Part shown: one piece after another, positions 24,892 to 37,002 of the stretch
Numbering within the stretch: the first letter of the stretch is position 1
How the letters are laid out: each line of letters opens with the position of its first letter
From: Caprella mutica
Lineage: Eukaryota; Arthropoda; Malacostraca; Amphipoda; Caprellidae
Direction of reading: 5' to 3'
Assembly: GCA_947561585.1 (NCBI GenBank)
Contig: CANNZV010003201.1
Location: forward strand, 1-64,000
DNA length: 64,000 bases
The notes under the pieces: generated by a model
What the model was told of the DNA's origin: nothing
Database searches by the model: none
The model's input: the letters and a program-made list of their open reading frames with translations, nothing else
Translations under genes and position numbers: made by a program

Positions 24892-26100
24892 TTAATAACG
24901 AGGACGTGGGTTGTAATTGTGAGTCCTTTTGACTCCTATAGTTTGCTTGTTGCAATCATTATTTTGTTCTTCTTCAGACTCTGGCTCTGAGTCGTCTGGA
25001 AGTTCAGAATCATCAGATTCTAATATTTCAGATTCCGAAATATCGTTTTCCATATTATTTAATGGTTGGATAAATGGCTTAGTTCTATTTTTGTGAGTCA
25101 AATACAATGAACTATTTTTAATTATAACTATGGTTGTTTGATTTACTTCATCAATTTCATAAGGTCCTGTCCAAATAGGATTTAAATGCTTTTTACCTAC
25201 AGGAAGAACAGATAGCCATATAAGATATCCCTTCTTATAGTTTTGTGGGTTCGCAGGGAGATCGTAGTGCTCCTTTTGTCTCCCTTGATTTTTTTGTATG
25301 TTTTTAGCTGCTTTTGCCTGATGGCGGTCCAGTTCATTCACCAAGTTTGACAAATGCATGTTACCGTCAACTGGTTTGATTTGATCTCTATCAATTGGTA
25401 GTGTGCTGTGTTTACCAATTATCATTTCGTATGGAGACACACCAATAGACAAATGTTCGATGAATTGTAGGATAATACCAAAGATCCCAAAAGTCGATCC
25501 CATTCATCATCCTCCGAGAGATTAGTTTTCATCATGTTTCGTAATTTACGGTGACCTCTCATTTGTTCCGTTTGTTTGAGGATGGAAAGTAGAGGATCTG
25601 CGCTTTTCAATGCCCCACTGCTCACAGAAAGTGGTGAATGCTAAACTTTGGAATTGCGATCCTTGATCAGTCAAAATCGCTTTTGGAACACCAAATAGAC
25701 TAATGAATCTGTTTAATAGCGGGTCTAACAAATCATTAGTTCTGATTTGTTTTAATGGCAATGAAATCAGAAATTTGGAGAATTGGTCATGAATTGTGAA
25801 AATGTACGAATTTCCAGATGAAGTAGTTTCCAGAGGTCCCATTATGTCTATTGTTACTAACTCCCATGGTCTAGTAGTTGGTATACTTTGAAGGAATTCA
25901 CGATTGTTGGAAGCATAATATTTACTCGATTGGCACACAGACCAAGTTCTGCAAATATCAGATGCTAGTTCATAAATCAAAGTATAGTACATTCTTTGTC
26001 TAAAAAGATGCAATAGCCTGTCTCTTCCAAGATGAGCTCCTGCGGCAGGCTCAGTGTTCAAATTTATCATTATTTCTAGTGCTTGGCTTGGAAATATCAA
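24892..26100 (-). pseudogene. Ty3/gypsy-type integrase fragment, frameshifted
   Basis: Read on the - strand from 26100, this is the 3' part of a gypsy-type pol: integrase zinc-binding region (GAHLGRDRL ... CQSSK), DDE core (first Asp in TIDIMGPL, second in LTDQGSQF, Glu in NGTNER), then a C-terminal domain with the GPY/F motif (WTGPYEI) and an acidic tail. The reading frame changes between 25620 and 25480. In the zinc finger, Trp stands where the first Cys of the usual CxxC pair is expected. Protease, reverse transcriptase and RNase H are absent, so the copy is 5'-truncated and dead. It lies antisense in the intron where the glycosyltransferase DXD exon should be. No LTR pair was found. Confidence 0.9.
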
Positions 26101-26468
26101 TTACCGTCTCTTATAATATATTGATGACTGTTTTGGACGATAATCCAGTTCATACTTTACTGGGATACAAACTTGATAGGAGTCTATTGAAATTATTTCA
26201 AATGATAGGGTTATACTTAATGATAGTTTTGATATTTACATATATAATTCATTGGAGAGATGTATTTTATGAGTGATATATTGTCAAATATATATTACTC
26301 CATCACCCAATTTAGTTGATGAATGTTTATCATCCCTTTGCCGACAAATCCACCGAAATTATTCATATTTTGACTGTGAAATATGTCTTATTTTGAAGAT
26401 CATTTCTTTAGAGAAGAAAATGTATGTTATAACCCTTCCAAATATTTTCGTATTAACCCTACTAACAG

Positions 26469-26594
26469 GATGAAAATACTGTAGCAAATGGAGCCTTCCA
26501 TTTCGATGCCAGCCATCCCTACATTATGAAGGTGATGGAGATAATAAGAAAGGAAATTGATGATCCAAAAAACGGAGGAGAGTTTATAAATCCG
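26469..26594 (+). CDS. Alpha-1,4-glycosyltransferase-like gene, VANGAF exon
   Basis: A 126-base segment (42 codons, phase 0 at both ends) lies between CTAACAG and GTGAGT. It contains DENTVANGAFHFDASHP and a helix-like IMKVMEIIRKEID. The V(A/L)NGAF.F....H motif is diagnostic of the A4GALT/A4GNT family (GT32, alpha-1,4 region), where it follows the sugar-nucleotide-binding DXD segment. This is the strongest single piece of evidence for the gene's identity. It sits about 370 bases downstream of the inserted gypsy fragment. Confidence 0.9.
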
Positions 26595-26739
26595 GTGAGT
26601 AAAATCTATGAATTAGGAACCACAGAAATGGAGTTGAGTAAATGACTATACTACGTGCATATTTTTCATAGATTATTGTATGTTCAAGGAATCTTGTAAT
26701 GTAGTTGGGATTTATCTGTAGAATTTGCAAAATGACTTC

Positions 26740-26960
26740 AACGGTGAGCTCCTAGGTAAATTGTTCGAAAACAATTACTCGAAAAACAATTGGTCTAATG
26801 AACAATTGCTTGCATTCGAAGTTGTTCATCTCACAGATTTTCAAACGAAACCAACCTAACCTTCGATCAATTGTCAATTCGGTCAATTATTTTTTGTGAG
26901 CATTTGTCTTTCAAGCTATTCTTTTCGAGCAATTTAAAGGGTAGCTACCTACGAATAATA
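26740..26960. mobile_element. Short foldback-like element in the glycosyltransferase intron
   Basis: The left arm reads CTAGGTAAATTGTTCGAAAA then ACTCGAAAAACAATTG and GAACAATTGCTTG. The right arm is inverted: GAGCATTTGTCTTTCAAGC, TTTTCGAGCAATTTAAA, GGGTAGCTACC. The terminus CTAGGTAAATTG.TCGAAAAC is shared with the element at 33454-34333, so both belong to one family. A target duplication is not clear. Old copy, no ORF. Confidence 0.6.
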
Positions 26961-27339
26961 TTTAGTTTCAATATATTTATACTTTTAAAGCCAATTCCTA
27001 TGAACATTGTTTACAAGAGAATTTTTTGTAAAGAGATACCAAAAGAAAGCTATTATGGAGTCATATAAAAATAGATGTAGTTAATCTCCGATTGTCTTAT
27101 CATAAATTTCAATCTCATGAACTCCTCATGTTTGTTAACTAAATGAATTCTCCAAATCTTTCATACGTACAGAACAGTTTAATTCCAATCAAGTTTTAAT
27201 TCTGTTTGTTAATACCATGAAATATTTGGCATTCGAATTGTCCATATTTGAATCCCTTCATAGAATTCATTTCCTTTTGCAGCTTGGTTGACTCAATTTA
27301 ATTCAATTAGATGCCTGCATCTCTTTCTCTTTTTTCCAG

Positions 27340-27385
27340 TTCGATGCAGTTACCAATGAAATGATGCCATATACACTTCAACATT
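27340..27385 (+). pseudogene. Probable glycosyltransferase exon with a GA donor
   Basis: The segment follows a strong acceptor (CTCTTTTTTCCAG). In phase 0, continuing 26469-26594, it reads FDAVTNEMMPYTLQH, which fits the GP..VT.....L position of the family. To keep phase with the 27973 exon it must end after base 27385. The next bases there are GAAGAA where GTAAG-like sequence would be expected, and reading on gives TGA. Either the donor is mutated, which would break the gene, or this is a rare GA-AG intron. Confidence 0.5.
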
Positions 27386-27439
27386 GAAGAAATTCTGTCT
27401 TTTTGAGAAAAAAACAGAAAAGTACAGTGATTAATGATG

Positions 27440-27897
27440 CGTTGCTGGATACAGGTTAGTTTGTCTGCTAGATACAGGTTAGTTTGTCAGCTAGATACAG
27501 ATTAGTTTGTCTGCTAGATACAAGTTAGTTTGTCTGCTAGAAAACTGTTAGTTTATCTGCGAGATACGGGTTAGTTTTTCTACTAGATACAAGTTAGTTT
27601 ATCTGCTAGATACAGGTTAGTTTGTCTGCTAGATACAGGTTAGTTTGTCTGCTAGATGCAGGTTTGTTTATCTGCTAGATACAGGTTAGTTTGTCTGCTA
27701 GATACAGGTTAGTTTGTCTGCTAGATACAGGTTAGTTTGTGTGCTAGATACAGTTTAGTTTAACTGCTAAATACAGGTTAGTTTGTCTACTAGATACAGG
27801 TTAGTTTGTCTGCTAGATACAGGTTAGTTTGTCTGCTAGATACGGGTTAGTTTGTCTGCTAGATAAAGGTTAGTTTTAGCTACTAGATACAGGTTAG
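27440..27897. repeat. 23-bp minisatellite in the same intron
   Basis: About 20 tandem copies of GCTAGATACAGGTTAGTTTG plus TCT with point variants. The array begins about 50 bases after the exon with the anomalous donor and ends about 75 bases before the next exon. Confidence 0.92.
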
Positions 27898-27972
27898 TTA
27901 TAAATTGAATATCCATCACTTTTTATGAAGCAAGTAATAGGTTTATCTAATCTCCTCTCTGCACCACTGTAG

Positions 27973-28124
27973 CAACATGTCAGTCTGAAGGTTTCTATCA
28001 CCCTGAGAGTGTCGTGACTTGCGAAGGAATGTCCCTGTACGAGCCCAGTACTTTCTACTCCGTCCACTGGTCCAACCTTCCCCGCCTATACCTACTCAGT
28101 GAAAAGGAACTCTGTCTCAACATG
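27973..28124 (+). CDS. Alpha-1,4-glycosyltransferase-like gene, penultimate exon
   Basis: A 152-base segment lies between CACCACTGTAG and GTGAGA: two leading bases, then 50 codons, ending in phase 0. The peptide contains CQSEGFYHP, VVTCEGMSLYEP and STFYSVHWSNLPRLY. The FYPI.W....F / FYSVHWSNL motif with preceding Cys residues is characteristic of the C-terminal half of A4GALT-like enzymes. Phase joins exactly to the last exon at 29111. Confidence 0.85.
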
Positions 28125-29110
28125 GTGAGATACTCCTTATAGTCTAATCAACGATATTACACTACGGTGAGATGCATTGTAGTCGCAAATTTCTGTTTCA
28201 AAAGGTTTATGTGCTGCCATCTGGGTTTAAAAGCGGGAAATATATTTGAAATAAAGTAAGGGCAATCGAGGAATTTTGTGTGTGTGACTTCATAACAGCA
28301 ACAATCTAAAATTATATTTAGGACAGTTGGAGAAGGTAATGATGTATAAATTGCTTATTAATTGATACACACAAAGACCTTCTGACACAGACATTTTGAA
28401 ATAGAAATCGGTGAGAGTAGTTCATCTTACTGTAGTATAATATATTTGGTTTAACGAAGTAAAGAAAACAGGTGTGTTCTTTTATATTTTAGACGAAGAA
28501 ATGAAACTTGAAACCATAGAAAAGTAAAATGATAGATTTAATCATCTGATAAATGTAATAGTATTCTCTTATATATAAAAACCTTTGTCATGATGCAGTA
28601 AATCAATCATATCTAGATCATAGACACAGGAAGTATGTATGGTAAATTATATTTCTTACAAATGATCATAAATAATGTATTAATAAGATATCTTCGTGTT
28701 AGTATCATAGACATTGTAAAGTATATGTTGAAACTTAAAAAATCAAGATTACTTTGCAGGAAATACATCTTTTGATTCCCATTTGGGAAATTAAATTCTT
28801 TACCTCAGAGAGTAGGTCTACATTCTTAGTCTCATGTGTCTCGAATTCCTTTGATTCACTTCCAGTCTCTTTCTATGGGGAATGGTACTCTTTAGTGTAA
28901 TACTACACCAAAATTGTCTAGGAGAGTAGAATAATGAGTCATTACATATAGCATGCTTTTTAAATGTAAAATGGAACACCATTATAAATAAAATGTTTGT
29001 AAATGTGTTAATAACTGCGTGGTAGATGAAAAAAATTAAATAATTGTTTAAAGTTCATAGTTTTTTATTCAATTGATAATATAAATTTGTTTTCTCTTGT
29101 ACATTACCAG

Positions 29111-29278
29111 TTGCTGAAAAATAGTTTCGAAGTTCACTGGAGTAACAGGTCCTTCGTGTTCAACCTCATTAGGGCCAGACCTCACAGTGCCATCGAATTC
29201 CTGGCCCAAAAATCTTGTCCTTCTCTATATGGCTGGAAAGGAGTCCAGGGAATTTTCAGCCTGGCTAGCAAGAACTGA
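29111..29278 (+). CDS. Alpha-1,4-glycosyltransferase-like gene, last exon
   Basis: The exon follows TACATTACCAG and runs 55 codons to TGA at 29276-29278. It contains SFEVHWSNRSF, corresponding to the family's (A/E)VH.WNK.S motif, and IEFLAQKSCPSLYG, corresponding to the terminal L....CP..Y. The tail after that is longer than in the human enzyme. AATAAA follows about 100 bases after the stop. Taken alone, this 3' end is intact and well conserved, which argues that the locus was functional until recently or still is. Confidence 0.88.
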   Translation: MLKNSFEVHWSNRSFVFNLIRARPHSAIEFLAQKSCPSLYGWKGVQGIFSLASKN

Positions 29279-29374
29279 ATGTAGAACATTTTCAGTTGGT
29301 ATGAAGTGTATCACAAATCGCAAGTTTGAATGAAAACTGTTGTTATTTTAGTTGTTTGACTGTATTACAAATAC

Positions 29375-29380
29375 AATAAA
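29375..29380 (+). promoter_or_regulatory. Polyadenylation signal AATAAA
   Basis: A canonical AATAAA hexamer lies 97 bases after the glycosyltransferase stop codon, in a suitable place to end that transcript. Confidence 0.65.
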
Positions 29381-32300
29381 TATTTCTATGTATACACTAA
29401 ATACATCTATCTATTACAAAGTATATTATAGTTCATAATTAATTATGCTGATCCATACAGAACATATAAACAGATGTTTAATTTAACTCCCCGCCATTTA
29501 ATTATTTAGTAAATAATGAATTAACATAATTGGTATGTTAAAGTGATTGTGTGCTTTTTTATTTTGTCTATTGCGTGTTAAAATTTATCTTTTTTATCCT
29601 CTTTTATTTTTATACCTTTTTATAAGTTTTTATACTTTTCTCATTAAATAATAAACACTTCTTAAATTATTTTATAATCATTCATTATAGCCCGTAGGAA
29701 AACTTCTAATAAGACTTGCATATTTGAAAATTTAAAAAATTCAAACAAACTTATCTGGTTAAGTCCTCTTGGTAATATTTACTTGAAATATTGCAGTCTT
29801 CAGTCGAATTTGTTTTACTTTGAAGTAATATTTCAACAAAAGTTAATATAAACTACGTCAGCCCTTTTTGCCCCCTCCAAGAAGATCGTCTCACTCTATC
29901 TCCCACGCTGGCCACCCTCTGTGAGTTAATATAGTCAGATCTCCTCAACACTGTCATAAAATCGCCATTGTTGGCAATAAAGGGACAGTTGACTGTCTGT
30001 GTACGCACGATGCACCTATGACTGTATGAGCATTTCTGGTACATGATGCATTGGCAATTACATTGACAATTGCAAAGGAAACATTCGAAGGGAAATGAAA
30101 TGAATGTTATATTCATTAATTTAAGAATTTTAGTCATAGCAGGTAAAAGATCAATCTACCACTTAGATCTTCAATCACCTAAAATTTCTTTACCTCACTC
30201 ACTTTAGTTACAAATGCTAGATAGATCCTTTATTATATATTTGCCTGTAATTTCGTAGGCTACGTTCTCTCATTAGTTTAAATCAAGAAATAATTTAATT
30301 GGTTAGCTCATTAGATTATTGAATAGATGATATTTCTACTATGCTAATTTGCGATTTATTTTTGTCGTTGTTCATTGTTTTTCACTTTAATTATTATTTC
30401 TTCTTAAAAACACCTGTTTTATAATTTAGTTATAACCCAGTATAATATTTGTGAACATGTCCAGTTGACGATTCAGATATATCCATAGATGACAGTCACT
30501 CGAAGAGCGCATACCTTCGCAGCCGTTTATAAATAAATTGACTATACATAGCTCCATCTTGACCTTTGACCCGTTCGCACCCAAAATCTAATCGAACAGT
30601 TGCTGGGTAATGAACAATCGTTCGACCAAATTTCAGGCAATTTGGTTGAATACATTTTAGTTATTCGAATAACAAGATTTCAAATAAATATATGCCGATG
30701 GTAAAAATAGGAATCGTAGATTATGGTCTAAAATGTGAACACTTTCCCTAAAATTTTCTATATCATAATTCCAATATTAAACATTACACAAATTCATAAT
30801 TTTACTCGTATCCACAGTGGCTGGTCTCTGCAGATTATCTCATTGGGTACCTAGTACACAAATATATCCCATAAAGACTAAATATACCAAGCAGAATATT
30901 TTCCATTGTGTTTAACTAGTTTGGTACACTCCTTTTCCATGTATGTGGAACGCAACTTAGTTTTATTATCTATTTCTAGTAATCAATATTCTTGAGTAAA
31001 AACCTAACATGAAAATATTCAAAATTTTTCCCGTAAGCATCGGTAATTTCCAGTATCAAATTATAAATTAACAGATTAACCACATCTCGAGATATGACGG
31101 TGATGCCGTACCTGCATCTTTGTTTTATTTGCATACTTTTACAGTTGTTTTATTTGTTTTTTAATGTATTTTTATGATATTTCTAGTCATGAATATGAAG
31201 TATTTTTTTATGAATTATTTATTGCAATTTTTATTCCTTACTTTTCCAATACTAGTCTTATAAAGTATTCAATATATGTTGGAGAAAAACTGTAAAACTG
31301 TGCGAACTGTGTTCGCGTGTACCAATAAGTGGTACATGATGCCGGTTGAGCAAGTTACCTGTATACCATATATGGCGCATGCTACAGTTAATGTGTGAAT
31401 TACTTTAATTAAATTACAATTAATATGTTAAAACATATTCACCTACGTATTATTTATCAAATTCTAAAATGAAATTCAATGTGACAAACGCATGAAAGTG
31501 CTCGTATCAGATGTTCTTATATTGGAATAATATTGCACAGAGTAGTTTAATAGCTAACAGTCAATAGAAATCAGATAAGAAATACACCAATAAAAACAGT
31601 TCGAGTGAAACTAAATCTCCTAGAGTACTTCACAGATAATAATACTCTCTGACATCTAAATGGACTCCTGAGCATCAGTCCAATTTTCAGGCCACCACTT
31701 CAGTCTAAAATGAAGATAGAAAATATGATTTGAGAATCATTAATTGAAGATAATTTCGAGGATTTCCTATTCTATTAGTATATAATTTTAAGATTAACTA
31801 TAGACTACAATTATATATTGACATTTGATATCCATTATTTAAATTAAGATTATATTTTAATGTTAAATGTAGTTGTCGATCCAAAGATCACGATCTGTTA
31901 TTATAATTTAAGATTATATGACCAATTTATATAATTCTTTTGATTCTAATTATCATTTTTAACTACAGAAGAAGTCTTTCATTTTCTCTTTGTTTTCAAT
32001 TTCTGAATAAAATCTGATAAAAAACTACAATATTACACTTCAAGTCATTTGAGTGATAAATCGAATAATAAATTAGATTTATAGTAGAATTCCTATATGA
32101 TGAACTACAAATAGTTCCCTATAAAGGATTCTATTTTATGCTCGACAACTGTACATACTTTCCTTTTTAAAACTACATTCATAATGCAGGCTATTTCATT
32201 TCACATGACTTTAAATATCGGGATGGTTCACTATACAGACTTCATAATAGAGGAGTTGTACTGGTAGTACAACTCCTCCTCTATAATGAAATACAACTGC

Positions 32301-33453
32301 ATATAAAACTCAGCCATTTTAGGGCATACTTATCAAAATAAGTTCATTATGCAGGATATTTCAGTACCCAGGATTTTACTATTAAGGATGGTTCACAATA
32401 CAGGACTTCATCATAGAGGAGTTATTCAAAATGTATATTTCTACACTCACATTACTTAAATTATTCCAATCTTCTATATCAGTATTCATCAGGGCGTGAC
32501 ATGTATTGATTATTTTATTCTTTCAGATATCAGATTTGTTTAGAAATTAATTCAGAAAATGTTACACATTCAACATCATAATCTATTAAAGATATCATCC
32601 TTTCTAATACTAGAACAAATAGGTTTATATCTTTTTCCAATTCGAACAGAATTGGAACGAATTTGTGCAGCTTTTGTATGCATAGAATTATATAATATAC
32701 TCCTTACTTTTCTAACAGAAATAATGCCAGATTTGTAATTCGAGAAGATTTTTGACGAACATTTTTTTCAATAAATATAAATTATAATTTTAGGCAAATT
32801 TTGAAAAACTAAAATCATTTATTCATTTTTAAAATTTATTAGGTTTCAATAGTATAAATGCTGAAAACAAAAACAATGAAAAACAAGACCTGTTTTGTGT
32901 TTGATAATAACTAATTGAGGTAAAGATTTAGCAAAATAACAAGATTATAAAAAAAAATTTGCTGATGAAATTGGTTGAAAGGAAATGCTGACGAGGTGAA
33001 TTTAGAAAAATAAACTCACGACAAACTGCTTGGTTAATGTGAGCAAACATCTCGAGAGATTTGTTTGAACTGATTCGGTGTTCGATTTTGAATTTGCGGA
33101 AGAAATTGAAGGGTAAATAAAAGGGAGGATCTATCTACGAAATGGAGAATTATCCTTATAGTCATATCTGGCAAAGGATCTATCTAACACTTACGCCACT
33201 TTTTTTTACACACGCAGAGTTTTATAACTCTGCGGGAAAAAATCTTCCCAAGGCCTCTCTCACACGGACGTTTTCTCATGCCACAGCACAAAGAAAAATG
33301 GAACTTGAAAAAACGCTACAACTGAATAAACATATGTGTTTTGTATGTCCACTTAGATTGGGCGTTTTTCATGCTGCATTTTTGTTGCTACGACGAGATG
33401 AAATTAAAATTATTCTGATAAGTGTGAGCTGTTTTTATGCGGTAATTCTAAAT
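29381..33453. other. Mostly gene-free intergenic DNA
   Basis: No firm gene. A GC-richer block at 29853-30010 is open on the - strand for 94 codons (up to 30137; ends RSSWRGQKGLT) with a Cys-rich start; I cannot place it. At 30535-30660 lies CATCTTGACCTTTGACCCG-type sequence that looks like old dispersed repeat. A 106-codon open frame at 33142-33462 has no family I recognise. Confidence 0.4.
32186..32430. repeat. 75-bp direct duplication with a hairpin
   Basis: GGATGGTTCACTATACAGAC with its flanks at about 32186-32260 recurs at about 32348-32426 (GGATGGTTCACAATACAGGA). Between them, GAGGAGTTGTAC and GTACAACTCCTC (32251-32279) form a perfect 12-bp stem with a five-base loop. Confidence 0.75.
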
Positions 33454-34333
33454 TGGTTCTAGGTAAATTGCTCGAAAACAACTGCTCGAAAGAACAATTG
33501 CTTGAATGAACAATTGCTTGAATAGACAATAACTTTATTGCTCGAAAAACAATTGCTCGAATGATCATTTGCTCGAATGATCAATTGCTCGAATGGTAAA
33601 ATAGCTCTATGTTCTAATAAATAAAAATCAGCTAATAATGAATTTGCATCACATCGATTAGCTGCACCTATATAATCGTCCTGATTTCTAATTTGTATTT
33701 ATAATAATTATATTTCATATTTTTCCTCGCTATTTACTATTAATAATTTTATTATTGTTTTATAATTTTTTTTCCTATTTTTCTTATGTTAATAGAACAG
33801 CAATTACTGCAGAAATTTTTGGTGATACGATTTTCATTTTTTAGTCAGGGAATCGCTCCAGTGGGATCCAACCAGATGTTTCTAAGGCTAAGTTAGGGTT
33901 GCTACGTTTGACTAAGCAACTCACGGTATGGGAACTACTGATCCCAGGAGAGAGCGGTTGTTGCCGAGACATTTAGCATGACCTCTGGTATTCGTGCCAC
34001 TTGGTTTTTCAAATTCCCTTTTTCACTAGTCCTTATCTTGTTGACTTTTTCTCTTCTTTTGCATTAAGCAATTGATTGTTCAAAACTTGATTGTTTAGCA
34101 ATTGATTATTCGAAAAATTGCTCATTCGATAAATGGTCAAAAGTCAGTTAATCATGAGGTGAAATCACTTCAATTAGCTGCACATAACCGTTCTTGTATC
34201 TAATTAGTAACTGTATTTCATGTTTTTCTATTATATGAGCGATTGATCATTCGAGCAATTGTTCATTCGAGTAATTGTTCATTCGAGCAATTGTCTTTCG
34301 AGCAATTGTCTTTTGAGCTAATTAACGGCTACC
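33454..34333. mobile_element. Foldback-like element, 880 bp, 8-bp target duplication
   Basis: TTCTAAAT occurs just outside both ends (33446-33453 and 34334-34341). The left arm (33455-33600) is made of imperfect 16-base units of the type GCTCGAATGAACAATT. The right arm (34073-34330) holds the same units inverted (AATTGTTCATTCGAGC). The left terminus GGTTCTAGGTAAATTGCTCG and right terminus (reverse complement GGTAGCCGTTAATTAGCTCA) align. The centre, 33600-34070, has a GC-richer block (33845-33990) of unknown origin and no ORF of note. Arms made of short tandem repeats are the hallmark of foldback elements. Confidence 0.75.
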
Positions 34334-34341
34334 TTCTAAAT

Positions 34342-35794
34342 AACATAAACAATATAAATAAATTCAAGATTTCTTACTTTGGTATATTCTTATTCACTGG
34401 TACCACTCATTATGTAACCCTTGAGAGAGTCAACGATAGTACACACACATTAAAAAAAATCCAATTCAACACTTTGCAGGATTTGTTATTTCATATGATT
34501 CCAGGATGATTCCCCTATCCCCGTGCAAAAATAAACTGTCATAAACTCCGTATAGAATATATTTCGTTACTATAGAAGCCATTTGATGGGGCAGGACGAC
34601 CTGCGTCTAATAACATAGCATTATATAATTACTCTTTGGGGATGCATTTTAGTTTTTCGTGTTAAAACACTTGTTTTATCTGACCAATATCCTGTATTTG
34701 TTGTCTGAGTCAATTTAGATACGAATATAACTAGTGCATCCATGTGGAACAATCAAGTACTGGAAAACTAATAACCAAAGTTTACAGATGCCGAATTGGA
34801 GAGTAAACTTCAATTATGTTTTGACCTCGGGTTAACATTTCTGTTGTGTAGCTAAATCAGTTATTATGAGGTTTTATGATGAGTTTTGTCCTATTCTAAA
34901 TAAAACTATATCTTATAAAGTTTTTTGAAACCTTGGATAGGTCAGAATATGAAATTGGAAATAAAAAGAAGAGGAAACAGTTTGAAACTTTCAAATTTAG
35001 GTATAATTGGTTGTAGAAGGTACAACTGTTAATAAAATCAGAAATAGAGTAACACAACTGATAGGAACAAAGAAGAAGGAAAATGTTGTGAAAAGTTTAA
35101 TGTGTTTATTAAAATAGTAGTGTGTCTAAATCTTATATCAAATATTTTACCTTAATATGATAGCAAACATAAATAATTTGGGATGAAATCACAGAAAATA
35201 GGGTTTTCATTAGTGTTAACATAAGTTTGAACTATCATTTGACTGATTACGTTGTTTATATTTTTCTAGATAGATAACCTTAAATTTTCATGAACGTTTG
35301 CAAACTGTCTGAATATCTTCGTAAAAAGCAATAGTTATTCAAACTTTTAATTGATATACACTCTTTTTATAGACTTCTCTAATTTATAATGCATTCCTAT
35401 GTACAAACGTTCTTTGTTCCCTATAAACAAAGACCTATTAGCTAATGTTATTTTTACCCCCCCCCCCCTTTAAAGGTGTTATTAAAATATTCTGGGCACT
35501 ATAATTAACGATATGAAACTCAAATTCGAGAGTTTGTCGACTTGGATGTGTAAGATAAGCCTATCAGAAGTTATAAAAATTTGAAATATAGCGAATGAGT
35601 TATTAATTTCTATATCAATATTGGATCCAATATTGCCCACTGCCCAGTCTGTCGCTTCGTCAGGAAGTTGTGGGAAACTTCTGAGTGGTAACTTTTCTTA
35701 ATAAAGTATTTACTCCTGAAAAAGATTGAGGTATCAAATCTAATAAAACACTTAAATATAGAACACTAATTGTATATTTGCTCTCTATATAGAT
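34342..35794. other. Gene-free AT-rich DNA
   Basis: No gene supported. A run of about twelve C lies at 35457-35468. The rest is AT-rich without clear repeats. Confidence 0.45.
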
Positions 35795-36075
35795 CCAAAA
35801 AAAGGTATTTGATCCTGTGAACCATAGGAAACTAATGAAAATTTTGTTGGCATATGAGTGGTTTTGATTCCAATTTGTCTGACAGAAGTCATTATATATG
35901 TGAGAATGATGTTCAGTCCAATTTATGTACAAGTCAGTTCCTCAGGGTAGTAATTTGGGTCCTCTACTGTTCCTGATCTATATTAAGGATTTCCCCTTTG
36001 TGCTGACTTTTCCAAATTTATGATGTTTGCAGATGATTGCAAGCACGCATGTTCCTATCTTGAATCAGATACCAA
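35795..36075 (+). pseudogene. Non-LTR reverse transcriptase fragment
   Basis: On the + strand, KKVFDPVNHRKLMKIL corresponds to reverse transcriptase motif A (KAFDTVNH..L), YLSDRS to the following loop, and PQGSNLGPLLFLIYIKDFP to motif B. The frame shifts between motifs A and B and again before the FADDCK-like motif C near 36026. It is a short, dead piece of a Jockey/CR1-like element, distinct in sequence and strand from the one at 40809-42120. Confidence 0.8.
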
Positions 36076-36424
36076 TAATAATCATATCACTGATTGAAAA
36101 GATTCAAACTCAACGGGAAATCCATAATATTAGAGGTTATTTAAACTCTGCGTTGAAGTTTTTTTTTCAGATATCAAGCTTTCGAATAGAAAGATTTCTA
36201 TTCATCATCAGGAGACGGGTGGAAAAACCTGGACCTGACAATGAATTTTATGACCAATGGTTGTATGTTGGATACCGGTTTTATTATTTAAGCTATAATG
36301 ATATCCTAAAGTTTATTGATATTAATCACTGTTTTAATCCATCACACGTACATAACAGTTTATTTCTAATAAAATAAAAATGAATGTTGAAAAACGAATT
36401 ATATTGACAATTCTTACAAAAATG

Positions 36425-36530
36425 GGAGCAAGTAAAGATAACGGACCTGAAATGAACCCAATAAAGATAACAAACCAGAAATTAAGCTACTGAAGATAGC
36501 GGACCCTAGTCCGTTATCTTTACTTGCTCC
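36425..36530. mobile_element. Foldback MITE, 106 bp, perfect 8-bp target duplication
   Basis: CAAAAATG flanks the element on both sides (36417-36424 and 36531-36538). The ends GGAGCAAGTAAAGATAACGG and CCGTTATCTTTACTTGCTCC are perfect inverted repeats. The left part has about three monomers of the form (A)GTAAAGATAACGGACCTGAAA. The same monomers make the arms of the larger element at 57327-58769. Confidence 0.9.
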
Positions 36531-36967
36531 CAAAAATGAACTAAATATATCCTCTCAGATAATTATAAGTGGCCAGACTATTGACAGCTCTGACTAAATC
36601 TAACTTTTAGGCACCACTCTAGATAATAACTTATACTCCAGGCTTCATTGAAATTTTTAAATCCTTAGGAGTACTTTATAAACTAAATAGTTATGACCCA
36701 CGTAATTTGTACTAGCATGTCTTTATTTCTACAATATTTAACCTTACTTTTTATATTCTATTAAAGAATGATTCAATTTACTGAGATATGTGAAGAATAA
36801 AATTTATATCATTGGAGCTACGTCAGAGTACCTCTGTCGTTAGCACTACAACCCTCAAGTTCGTCAACATGTTGGCTTGGAAAATTTCAGAGTCATCACA
36901 CTCAATTAGTATAGATAGATATGGTATGCACATTGCAAAACCATTAAAATTTAACCTCCCATTCGTG

Positions 36968-37002
36968 TATATAAGGCTGACTAGCGGCACGGCACATCAG
37001 TT
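36968..37002 (+). promoter_or_regulatory. TATA + initiator core promoter
   Basis: TATATAAG at 36968-36975 is followed by TCAGTT at 36997-37002. The A of the initiator (36999) lies 31 bases after the first T, the spacing expected in arthropod promoters. The interval is GC-richer (CTAGCGGCACGGCACATCAG) than its surroundings. It faces the ATG exon at 38147, so I infer it drives that gene through a 5'UTR intron. Confidence 0.6.

Noticed and set aside
26740..26960. An 8-bp target duplication for this small foldback-like element
   Set aside because: I tried several end positions and none gave a convincing match, so its boundaries remain approximate.
29853..30137. Cys-rich 94-residue - strand gene
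   Set aside because: The Cys-rich part is TGCAATTGTCAATG-type repeated sequence and the basic tail has no splice support. I kept it only as a note in the intergenic entry.
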